A stretch of 10,166 bases of DNA, taken from contig JAAYBY010000056.1 in assembly GCA_012729935.1 (NCBI GenBank), positions 1 through 10,166 on the forward strand, given 5' to 3'. The notes below the pieces were generated by a model. It did not search any database. It was not told where the DNA came from and saw only the letters and a program-made list of their open reading frames with translations. The stretch comes from Clostridiaceae bacterium. GTDB lineage: Bacteria > Bacillota > Clostridia > Saccharofermentanales > UBA5734. Positions 1 through 5,550 of the stretch are shown one piece after another. Made by a program: the position numbers and the translations under genes. The stretch's first letter is position 1; each line of letters begins with the position of its first letter.

Positions 1-237
1 GGAATACTACAGCCAGCTTGTTCTCCGGCATCAGTTCCATACGGTTGAGAACCTTGACTGAGAGCAAATGTAGCAGGAGTCCTACTCTATGCGATGACTG
101 ATTAAGCCATAAGTCCGAATGAAGATATGACGATTGGCGGCAATCGAATCAGCTTAAAAACTCTCGATTTGGGGATGGATTGGAAAGCAATTACAGCGCA
201 GTTGGATAGCCTTTGTGGTTGGCTGAAATGCGCTTAG
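1..237 (+). pseudogene. mcrC: mcrC remnant (C-terminal end of the McrBC 5-methylcytosine restriction subunit)
   Basis: McrC is the partner of the GTPase McrB in the methylation-dependent McrBC restriction system; its C-terminal half carries a PD-(D/E)xK nuclease. Only the last part is seen. Positions 2-58 in frame 2 give EYYSQLVLRHQFHT, resembling the 'DTKYY...' stretch of McrC. From 67 in frame 1 the sequence gives VAGVLLYAMTD, a TAA stop at 103-105, then AISPNEDMTIGGNRIS followed by KTLDLGMDW, ending at TAG 235-237. These match the family's 'GxLLYAKTDEE...GNxISVKTLDL' tail in order. Between the two parts the frame changes near 45-66 and the usual NLYQIFTYVKN segment is missing, so there is a deletion or frameshift as well as a premature stop (apparently GAA to TAA). 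The gene enters from outside the window. The family call rests on remembered consensus, but the tail match is specific. Confidence 0.72.
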
Positions 238-259
238 AATAAGCCAAGGGGGTACCATT

Positions 260-430
260 ATGATTGGATCAATTGTCGGAGACATCGTGGGATCACGTTT
301 TGAATTCAACAACCATCGTAGCAAGGATTTTGAACTGTTCGGCGAGGATAATAATGCACCCGCAGGGGTGTGCAAAAGCGGTGCATCTTTTAACGATTTA
401 TATGGAGCGGTGCATTTTATCAATAGTTAG
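260..430 (+). pseudogene. Truncated ADP-ribosylglycohydrolase (N-terminal stub)
   Basis: The 56-codon frame begins MIGSIVGDIVGSRFEF and continues NNHRSKDFELF, which is the typical start of DraG-type ADP-ribosylglycohydrolases (usually about 250-300 residues); these remove ADP-ribose from proteins or nucleic acids using a binuclear metal site. The conserved 'FTDDT' metal-binding motif that should follow FELF is absent: after residue 30 the sequence (NNAPAGVCKSG...) no longer resembles the family and stops at 428-430. A ribosome binding site (AAGGGGG at about 245-251) precedes the ATG at 260. The product would lack every catalytic residue, so this is a remnant. It directly follows the mcrC remnant, and the junction near 345-350 marks where the original gene was cut or replaced. 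Confidence 0.72.
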
Positions 431-471
431 TACCTTTGCCACCGGAGATGACAGGACTTTAACCCTGTGTA

Positions 472-570
472 TTGACTTGTTCCCGCGAACGGATAAAAAC
501 AGTAGAACTGTTCCCTCGAACAGAACACCCCCATAAAATCCACTATTGACCTGTTCCCGAGAACGGACAA
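472..570 (+). repeat. Three short repeats encoding DLFPRTD, RumA C-terminal tail fragments
   Basis: Copies lie at about 474-494 (GAC TTG TTC CCG CGA ACG GAT, DLFPRTD), 506-526 (GAA CTG TTC CCT CGA ACA GAA, ELFPRTE) and 548-568 (GAC CTG TTC CCG AGA ACG GAC, DLFPRTD). The differences between copies are mostly synonymous, so the common origin is coding sequence and not an exact duplication. V/I-D-L/M-F-P-x-T-x-H is the conserved motif just before the end of RumA/RlmD-type 23S rRNA uracil-5-methyltransferases. Each copy also contains a GTTC-N4-GAAC dyad; the second has 6-bp arms, CTGTTC and GAACAG. A fourth diverged copy (DMFLRTQ) is at 4101-4121. I read them as scars of repeated integration into a rumA-like 3' end. 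A regulatory role is the alternative. Confidence 0.6.
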
Positions 571-663
571 AACGAAATATACATACCAGACATCAACCTG
601 ATGCTCTCGGGCCATATAGAAACCGTAGTTCAGCTAATCAGAAAGGAAAAGATAGGTGAGTAA
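550..663 (+). pseudogene. RumA/RlmD-like C-terminal tail fragment, copy A
   Basis: The frame ending at TAA 661-663 reads DINLMLSGHIETVVQLIR from 589 and then KEKIGE. H-I/V-E-T-V-V-L is the last conserved block of 23S rRNA (uracil-5-)-methyltransferases of the RumA type. No methyltransferase core is present, so this is only a 3' piece of such a gene. A related piece, NINLRLSDHIETVVLITR, is found in copy B at 4096-4221; the two align over about 52 bases with changes mainly at third codon positions. The DLFPRTD piece just upstream is in another frame. The stop codon lies two bases before the ATG of the next gene at 666, so any translation of this fragment would be coupled to that gene, and its end supplies the ribosome binding site. 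Confidence 0.55.
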
Positions 664-665
664 CG

Positions 666-1016
666 ATGAACCAATGGAAAAATGTAACGGGCTTTTTCTC
701 GGAAGAGGACAGGTATTATAAAAATACCTATTTGGAGATCAGTGAAGTGTATGATGAGAAAATCGAAGTGAGTTTATTCTCATCAGAAGAAGACCAATGG
801 GAAGTGTATTTTTCATTCGGCATCATGTACGGAATCATCTACACAGACCCGGAACAGGCCGATGCGAAACGTGAAGAAGTGAAGAAAGAACTGACACAGG
901 AATATCAGCTTCACAAGGAGCCGACAAGTGAATTCATCAAGGCATTTTGTGAAAAACATGAAGTGAGTCTGCCCGCAGACATATTTTTTGATGCATCAGA
1001 TCTGTTTGGTTTCTAA
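666..1016 (+). CDS. Hypothetical protein, 116 aa
   Basis: I do not recognise this protein. It is an acidic soluble chain with no signal peptide or membrane segment. It starts MNQWKNVTGFFSEED and has an aromatic-rich middle (WEVYFSFGIMYGIIYTD at about residues 44-60), followed by a charged helix with many Glu and Lys (PEQADAKREEVKKEL). It ends with the aromatic DASDLFGF. There is no cysteine pattern or catalytic motif; one Cys is visible near residue 98. AGGTGAG at 653-659 precedes the ATG by 6 bases, a good ribosome binding site. The start sits directly behind the RumA-like tail fragment. The next gene begins 177 bases downstream, so the two need not be one operon. Composition and reading-frame integrity argue for a real gene; small acidic accessory proteins of this kind are common in mobile islands, but its role is unknown. 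Confidence 0.75.
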   Translation: MNQWKNVTGFFSEEDRYYKNTYLEISEVYDEKIEVSLFSSEEDQWEVYFSFGIMYGIIYTDPEQADAKREEVKKELTQEYQLHKEPTSEFIKAFCEKHEVSLPADIFFDASDLFGF

Positions 1017-1193
1017 AGGGACGGATCGGCGATAACCCGGTTGTCCCGGCAGAGCGGACAGGGAAAGACTTGTGAGGTGCATTGTCCTCCGGTGGATCCG
1101 CAGTCAGCTCACTTTTGCAGCATCAGGCACTTCAGTGACAAAGTGATCGGCGGCTTTTCAAAGATATGAAATGTATTTAAAGAGGAGAAGCAG

Positions 1194-2240
1194 ATGAAAG
1201 ATGATTTGAGAACTTCAAAACAGGAAATCACTCCCGTGCGGCTTCATTTGAAACTGAGTGCGGAGTATCTGTCAGATGATGGGAAAAGAATGCTGAGGCG
1301 TTATGGCGAAGCCCCTGACGGTGTGATCACCAGAGATATCCTGGTTCCCTCCGATATGCCCCTTCACAATCTTCACTATACGATCCAGAAATTATTTGGT
1401 TGGCAAAACTTTCACCTGCGGATGTTCTATCTGCCGGAGAAGCTATACATAGAATTGACCAAAGGGACGGTCAGTGGGTGGGCTGATCTGGTGGGGATCT
1501 TATTCCAACCGCCATCCGAAGCAGAGGAAGATGTTTTCTGGGATGACGACTATGAATCAGGTAGTATCATGACCTGGCTGAAGAGGAAGTATACCGGGCC
1601 CTATTCCTATGGCGGTACGATGGAACGCCCTGAGATGGCCAGGCGGGATATCGAAGCCCTTTTGGATCGGTTTAATCCCATCAAAGTCAGAGAATCTTTT
1701 TCAGACTATATGGATCGCAAAGAGAAGGATCCCAATACGCAAATCAGGATCCTCAAAGCGGCGCCGTTGAGCGAGCTGACGCTGGAGGAGATGAACGCAT
1801 CCCTGATGATGGATGGCGGCACATTAAGTCTCATGGAAAGACTGGAGGTCGACCACCTGCTGGCTTCCGAACATGAAGTCACAGGCAGCGAAAGCATATT
1901 CCCAGTCACGAGAGAACTCCTCTACGACTACGACTTTGGGGATCACTGGACCATCACCATCACCAAACACAGTAACTGCGACGACCTCCTGAGGAACAAC
2001 ATCATCAGCATAGATGAGCTGAACGAGGCCATGGAAAAGGTTGTAAGGCTGCACCGCCCCGTCTGCATTGACCGGCAGGGCCTGTCTGTAATGGATGATG
2101 TGGGCGGATTGAACGGGTTTGCAGATCTACTGGCCACGATCTATGAGGAAGAAGACAAAGTGGAAGCCGCCGAGACTCGCACCTGGGCAAAAGGCATGGG
2201 ATGGAGTGCTGCCAAAGTATCCATCAAAAAAATGCTGTAA
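1194..2240 (+). CDS. Plasmid pRiA4b ORF-3-like family protein
   Basis: 348 residues. The family (PF07929, named after an open reading frame of an Agrobacterium Ri plasmid) is widespread in mobile and accessory DNA; its biochemical function is not established. Three hallmarks are visible. Near residues 55-75 there is LHNLHYTIQKLFGWQNFH, the family's 'L...L...IQ..fGW...H' opening. At about residues 240-255 there is YDYDFGDHWTITI, the 'YDFGDxW' core. Near the end there is RPVCIDRQGLSVMDDVGGLNGF, matching 'CxxGxxxxPPEDvGGxxGY', although the usual PPED is altered to VMDD. The middle (about 100-200) is a longer charged insert than in minimal members (about 180-200 aa). AGAGGAG at about 1180-1186 gives a strong ribosome binding site. 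The next gene, a DUF6429-like frame, starts 44 bases downstream, and the two families are plausible operon partners. Confidence 0.85.
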   Translation: MKDDLRTSKQEITPVRLHLKLSAEYLSDDGKRMLRRYGEAPDGVITRDILVPSDMPLHNLHYTIQKLFGWQNFHLRMFYLPEKLYIELTKGTVSGWADLVGILFQPPSEAEEDVFWDDDYESGSIMTWLKRKYTGPYSYGGTMERPEMARRDIEALLDRFNPIKVRESFSDYMDRKEKDPNTQIRILKAAPLSELTLEEMNASLMMDGGTLSLMERLEVDHLLASEHEVTGSESIFPVTRELLYDYDFGDHWTITITKHSNCDDLLRNNIISIDELNEAMEKVVRLHRPVCIDRQGLSVMDDVGGLNGFADLLATIYEEEDKVEAAETRTWAKGMGWSAAKVSIKKML

Positions 2241-2284
2241 GTTTTCGCTTCCGCGCAAAACTCAGTCAACAGGAGGAAAAGAAA

Positions 2285-2592
2285 ATGACTGATACAACGC
2301 CTAAACAGGCAATGAAAGAATTGACGATGTTGCTACTGTACCTGTCGAGATTTAATGAGGGCGGGCGATTTGCTTCAGATTTGGACATACCTGGAAAGGG
2401 TATGATTTTGGGATCCTCAATGAGCTGGATGGAGAGGATCTGATCCGGCAGGGGAGTCATCGGGTCAAATCCGTGACCATCACAGAAAATGGCATCCGGT
2501 CTGCCGGCCATGCAGGATTTGATCATACGATTAAACTCTTCGCGTTGCTTGGTGTTAGAGCCGGATATGCCATCTATCTTTTCGAACAGTGA
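2285..2592 (+). pseudogene. Frameshifted DUF6429-like small protein
   Basis: AGGAGG at 2271-2276 precedes ATG 2285. The first frame reads MTDTTPKQAMKELTMLLLYL then SRFNEGGRFASDLDI, and runs off into an unrelated 13-codon end at TGA 2441-2443. At about 2388-2392 the adjacent frame takes over with WKGYDFGILNELDGEDLI, RQGSHRVKSVTITENG and so on to TGA 2590-2592. Joined, the two halves give the pattern of DUF6429 proteins ('KELTLLLLYL...WKGYDFDILNEL...SxRxKSVYLTEEG'). A single missing base (ATACCTGG where ATA-xCC-TGG is expected) explains the break; restored length would be about 102 residues. The function of the family is unknown. The last ~30 residues fit less well, so a second change there is possible. 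The frame follows the pRiA4b ORF-3-like gene closely and was probably cotranscribed with it. Confidence 0.7.
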
Positions 2593-2699
2593 TAATTTAC
2601 AACTGCCTGGCTATAGATGGTTACGTCTAATTATCAATATCCAAATACCATGAAAACTGATCAGAGCGGAAACGAACAGCAGTGGGTTGAATTAGATAT

Positions 2700-2763
2700 T
2701 TGCAAATTAGTCAAGCGTATAACAACAAATGTGTCAAACAAAATATTGCAAATCCGTCAAACG
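2700..2763 (+). repeat. Pair of 18-bp imperfect direct repeats at a promoter
   Basis: TTGCAAATTAGTCAAGCG (2700-2717) and TTGCAAATCCGTCAAACG (2746-2763) agree at 15 of 18 positions and are offset by 46 bases. The second copy contains the -35 element of the promoter at 2746-2774. The placement suggests a tandem operator or activator site for the ATPase gene downstream. Whether a regulator binds is inference. Confidence 0.45.
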
Positions 2764-2774
2764 CACGCTATAAT
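2746..2774 (+). promoter_or_regulatory. Sigma-70/SigA-type promoter of the DUF4143 ATPase gene
   Basis: TTGCAA (2746-2751) and TATAAT (2769-2774) are separated by exactly 17 bases, close to the vegetative consensus. Transcription would start near 2781, which places the likely translation start at 2808. It also rules out the upstream in-frame TTG at 2700, because that codon would not be in the mRNA. Confidence 0.7.
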
Positions 2775-2807
2775 ATCAGTAAAACAGACAATGGCGGGAA
2801 ATATGAT

Positions 2808-4088
2808 ATGGATTATTTGAAAAGAATAGCAGATGAACAATTACGGCTGAAAATGGAAGCTTTTGGTGCTGCTTTGATGATTGGCCCTAAAGGTTGCGGT
2901 AAGACAACGACGGCTAAGCAGCAAGCAAAAAGCTATGTTGAATTTCAAAATGAAGACGAACGGGAAAACTATCTGCTTATTGCAAACACACATCCATCAG
3001 ATTTGTTGAAAGGCTTGAAGCCGCGCCTGTTTGACGAATGGCAGGATGCTCCAAAAATATGGGGAGCAATTAGAAAGGATGTGGATGATTCCGGCGAAGT
3101 GGGTCAGTACATACTAACCGGTTCAAGTTCTGCGGCAGTGGATACTCCTCATACCGGCACACTCAGAATATCCCGAATGAAAATGTATCCGATGAGTCTT
3201 TATGAAAGCAAAGAGTCGAATGGGGAAGTATCACTTCTGGAATTGTTCGAGCACCCGGATTCTTTTGAGACATGTAAATCGAATATGTCTATTGATGATA
3301 TAAAGTTTGCAATATGTCGGGGCGGCTGGCCGGCTAGCCTTAGAGGAAAAGCGGATAAAGCCAAATTAGCGATAGCAAAAGATTTGTTCAGTCAGACTTG
3401 TGCAGTGGATATATCGAAAATTGATAGTGTGAAAAGAAATGCAACTTGGGCAAAAACGATTCTGAAGTCATATGCCAGAAACTTGTGTACGCTTGCAGAA
3501 GCGAAAACAATCCTGGCAGATGTTACGGCAACGTGTGATATGTCGAAACAAACATATTATGACTATATTAATGGATTTGAAAAGCTGCTGATTATTGATG
3601 ACATTGAGGCATGGTGTCCGGCGATACGATCCAGGACATCAATCAGGTCATCAAAGAAAAGAAATTTTGTTGATCCATCTATTGCTGCAGCAGCACTAGG
3701 GATTTCTCCCGAATATTTTTCGCGCGATTATAAAACATTGGGATTCTTGTTTGAAAGTCTGTGTATTCGAGATCTAAAGATTTATTCAGCTTCCGCCGGA
3801 GGAAGTGTTTCATATTATCATGATCGACTGGGACTGGAAGCGGATGTCGTCCTTCATCTGGAAGATGGTAGATATGCACTGATTGAGTTTAAATTAGGGC
3901 AATCTGAAATTAATGACGGGGCAAGACATCTTTGCGAAATTGAGAGACTGGTTGCAAAGCATAATAAAATGGAAAAACAAGTGCCGATAAGGATGCCAGA
4001 TTTAAAGCTGATAATTACAGGAACACAGTATGGATATCGCAGAGAGGATGGAGTAGTTGTCATTCCTATTGGTTGCTTGAAGGATTAA
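2808..4088 (+). CDS. AAA_14 / DUF4143 family ATP-binding protein
   Basis: 426 residues. Members combine an N-terminal P-loop ATPase (AAA_14) with a C-terminal DUF4143 domain; their physiological role is unsettled. Walker A is GPKGCGKT (residues 26-33). A Walker-B-like RLFDEWQ lies at 73-79, with D76 and E77 as the acidic pair. YILTGSSS (101-108) is the sensor-1-like strand. The C-terminal part has D346 in EADVVL and E360-x-K362 in LIEFKLG, a PD-(D/E)xK-like spacing often seen in these proteins; nuclease activity is not shown. I chose ATG 2808 because GGCGGGA at 2793-2799 is a fitting ribosome binding site and the promoter at 2746-2774 lies just upstream; family members also begin '(M)xYLKRIAD'. 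The gene stands alone between the DUF6429-like remnant and RumA-like tail copy B, and is intact. Confidence 0.88.
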   Translation: MDYLKRIADEQLRLKMEAFGAALMIGPKGCGKTTTAKQQAKSYVEFQNEDERENYLLIANTHPSDLLKGLKPRLFDEWQDAPKIWGAIRKDVDDSGEVGQYILTGSSSAAVDTPHTGTLRISRMKMYPMSLYESKESNGEVSLLELFEHPDSFETCKSNMSIDDIKFAICRGGWPASLRGKADKAKLAIAKDLFSQTCAVDISKIDSVKRNATWAKTILKSYARNLCTLAEAKTILADVTATCDMSKQTYYDYINGFEKLLIIDDIEAWCPAIRSRTSIRSSKKRNFVDPSIAAAALGISPEYFSRDYKTLGFLFESLCIRDLKIYSASAGGSVSYYHDRLGLEADVVLHLEDGRYALIEFKLGQSEINDGARHLCEIERLVAKHNKMEKQVPIRMPDLKLIITGTQYGYRREDGVVVIPIGCLKD

Positions 4089-4095
4089 TTAGGTG

Positions 4096-4221
4096 CGTTG
4101 ATATGTTCTTGAGAACGCAAACATCAATCTACGGCTCTCGGACCATATTGAGACGGTCGTGTTGATAACAAGAACCGAGGCTGGAAGCGCTTGGTACTGT
4201 AGGGAAGGATACCTGATATAG
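4096..4221 (+). pseudogene. RumA/RlmD-like C-terminal tail fragment, copy B
   Basis: Seven bases after the ATPase stop the DNA encodes VDMFLRTQ (4098-4121) in one frame and NINLRLSDHIETVVLITR (4120-4173) in another, the latter running to TAG 4219-4221. These correspond to the 'VDMFPRTxH' and 'HIETVVLL' blocks of the RumA-type methyltransferase C-terminus, here out of phase with each other. The order and spacing repeat those of copy A at 548-663, where a 21-base longer linker separates the two blocks. GTTCTTGAGAAC (4105-4116) forms a dyad as in the other copies. The two copies enclose the 666-4088 gene set, as the two ends of an integrated element would. No methyltransferase core is present. 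Confidence 0.55.
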
Positions 4222-4237
4222 AAGGAGTTGATCGTGT

Positions 4238-4684
4238 ATGAATTACAAAGAATACGAACAAAAATGCATGGAGATTCGCACAAGGAATGACGTGTATCTG
4301 ACTGAGTTCAGAGAGGACTTGTTACATGCGGGGTTGAAGGATAAGACAATAGATAGACACTGTAAAAATGTCGGATTCTATATCAACACATATCTTATGA
4401 GAGAGGAACCTCTGGAGATGGTCTGCGGAACATATTCAGACAAGATAACCGATTTTTTAGGCTATTTCTTCATTCGCAAATGCATGTGGTCTACACCAGA
4501 TACAATAAAAAGCACTGCAGCTAGCATTAAGAAATTTTATCACAGCATGTTGCAGCGTGGGCACATTGTTGAATCAAACTACTCGGAATTGACGTCAACA
4601 ATAGATGACAATATCATTGAATGGTTGAACGACTGTGAAGCTTATAATGATCCGGATACTCCTAATCCATTCGATTTTTTCTGA
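4238..4684 (+). CDS. Tyrosine-recombinase core-binding (SAM-like) domain protein, no catalytic domain
   Basis: 148 residues. The layout resembles the N-terminal core-binding domain of tyrosine recombinases: an amphipathic N-terminal helix (YLTEFREDLLHAGLKDKTI), then a 'T.. .H..NV.FYIN.YL' helix, then a DFLGYFFIRKCMWSTPDTIK segment followed by STAASIKKFYHSML. The catalytic R...HxxR...Y region that should follow is absent; the chain ends in an acidic tail (CEAYNDPDTPNPFDFF). I recall similar stand-alone proteins in Firmicutes, where they sit near pRiA4b ORF-3-like genes. It could bind DNA as an accessory or directionality factor, or be an independent family using the same fold. AAGGAG at 4222-4227 is 10 bases from the ATG, slightly long. 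The gene directly follows RumA-like tail copy B, fitting an integration role, but this is inference. Confidence 0.65.
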   Translation: MNYKEYEQKCMEIRTRNDVYLTEFREDLLHAGLKDKTIDRHCKNVGFYINTYLMREEPLEMVCGTYSDKITDFLGYFFIRKCMWSTPDTIKSTAASIKKFYHSMLQRGHIVESNYSELTSTIDDNIIEWLNDCEAYNDPDTPNPFDFF

Positions 4685-4932
4685 TTCGCGAATGTTAGAT
4701 CAGATAATTGAAAAGATGAGAGGTTAAAAATATAAGAACATTTTGAGTGTGCTCAGGTTAGATAATAAGGAAGAGCAAGTAGTCAGATTGGATGTCAATA
4801 TAAGAAGTTGATTGAAGCACATAAAACGCACGCCAAAATTAAATTTTCGAAGAAATAAAAAATTAGCGTTCGCTGCTGAAAGGCACACGAAAGGGATGCA
4901 TCACTGTAAGTATGCATAAGGAGAGAAAAGAT
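4685..4932 (+). other. Intergenic stretch with short dyads, no clear gene
   Basis: No gene is recognised. A short frame with no good start (about 4781-4858, ending CQYKKLIEAHKTHAKIKFSKK then TAA) may be a worn gene end, without a family match. AAAATTAAATTTT (about 4833-4845) is a perfect short palindrome, and ATGCAT occurs twice about ten bases apart near 4896-4917, just upstream of the ribosome binding site of the hydrolase gene. No convincing promoter or terminator was found. Confidence 0.3.
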
Positions 4933-5431
4933 ATGAATAGGAAAGCTCTTGTTATCATCGATATTCAGAACGACATCACGAAACACTACAAGGAGATCAT
5001 AGATAACATCAACACAGCCATAGATTGGGCGATGGTCAATGAGATGCACGTTGTATATATCAAGCACAACAATCTTTCCGCCGGAACCCGAACCTTCAAG
5101 CCTGACACCAGGGGCGCAGAGTTTGTTCCCGAGATGAAGATTGTATCGAACAACATTTTTGTTAAAACCAAGGGCAATGCACTGACAAGCGCGGAGTTTG
5201 CAGCATATATTGAGACAAACGGCATAAACGAGTTTTATATCACCGGAGCAGATGCCACCGCCTGCGTGAAATCCACCTGCTTCAATATGACTGAGGCCGG
5301 CTACGCCGTGCATGTCATTTCCGACTGTGTTACCAGCTATGATCTGAAAAAAAATGGACGAAATGTTTACCTATTACAGCAATAAGGGCTGCGAAGTCAA
5401 AACGCTTACTGAAATTGCCGGACAGCGGTAA
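4933..5431 (+). pseudogene. Isochorismatase-family cysteine hydrolase, frameshifted at an A8 tract
   Basis: The family hydrolyses amide or vinyl-ether bonds (isochorismate, nicotinamide, related amides) through a Asp-Lys-Cys triad in a Rossmann-like fold. ATG 4933 follows AAGGAG at 4918-4923 by 9 bases; an earlier in-frame ATG at 4912 lies ahead of this site and is rejected. ALVIIDIQND gives D10, NIFVKTKGN gives K78, and TGADATACVKSTC gives the nucleophile C111 with the preceding cis-peptide loop, so the triad is intact. After YDLKK the frame leaves the family and stops at 5383-5385. Removing one A from the run of eight at 5347-5354 restores MDEMFTYYSNKGCEVKTL through TAA 5429-5431, the usual end, giving 165 residues. 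The cause may be a mutation, a sequencing error, or slippage that yields some full-length protein. The substrate cannot be told from the sequence. Confidence 0.8.
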
Positions 5432-5436
5432 GAAAA

Positions 5437-5454
5437 AGCAAATACTAGTTTGCT
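5437..5454. terminator. Weak hairpin after the hydrolase gene
   Basis: AGCAAA (5437-5442) and TTTGCT (5449-5454) form a 6-bp stem around a 6-base loop just behind the hydrolase stop. It is preceded by a run of A and followed by GCATTTT. The stem is short and AT-rich, so a terminator is only possible; on the minus strand it would be followed by five T. Confidence 0.3.
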
Positions 5455-5496
5455 GCATTTTAATCATCAATATCTTCGTCTTACTGACGGGCCTTT

Positions 5497-5505
5497 TGCT
5501 ATAAT
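5497..5505 (+). promoter_or_regulatory. Extended -10 promoter of the M20 peptidase gene
   Basis: TGCTATAAT at 5497-5505 is a perfect extended -10 element (TGnTATAAT). No good -35 hexamer is found at 16-18 bases upstream, which an extended -10 can tolerate. The start would be near 5512, about 40 bases before the ATG at 5551, so the peptidase is probably transcribed on its own. Confidence 0.55.
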
Positions 5506-5550
5506 CAGGTATTATTACAATAGAATTCCTTACAACTAGGAGGATACAAG

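Noticed and set aside
264..536. 90-codon plus-strand frame covering the start of the glycohydrolase stub and one DLFPRTD repeat
   Set aside because: Its first part is a shadow of the ADP-ribosylglycohydrolase frame starting at 260, and only its end has a meaningful match (RumA-like tail). It is a chance join and not a gene.
477..567. SOS (LexA/DinR) boxes
   Set aside because: The Firmicute SOS box is GAAC-N4-GTTC, the reverse arrangement of the GTTC-N4-GAAC arms seen here, and the neighbouring genes are not SOS genes. The coding origin (DLFPRTD) explains the repeats better.
472..570. CRISPR array
   Set aside because: The three repeats are short, unequal in spacing and differ at synonymous codon positions; no cas genes are present.
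2700..2807. Upstream in-frame extension of the DUF4143 ATPase beginning at TTG 2700
   Set aside because: The near-consensus promoter at 2746-2774 lies downstream of this codon and the family begins at the MDYLKRIAD segment, so ATG 2808 is preferred.
4795..5313. 172-codon minus-strand frame antisense to the cysteine hydrolase
   Set aside because: The plus strand encodes a clear isochorismatase-family triad; the antisense frame has no recognisable motif or ribosome binding site.
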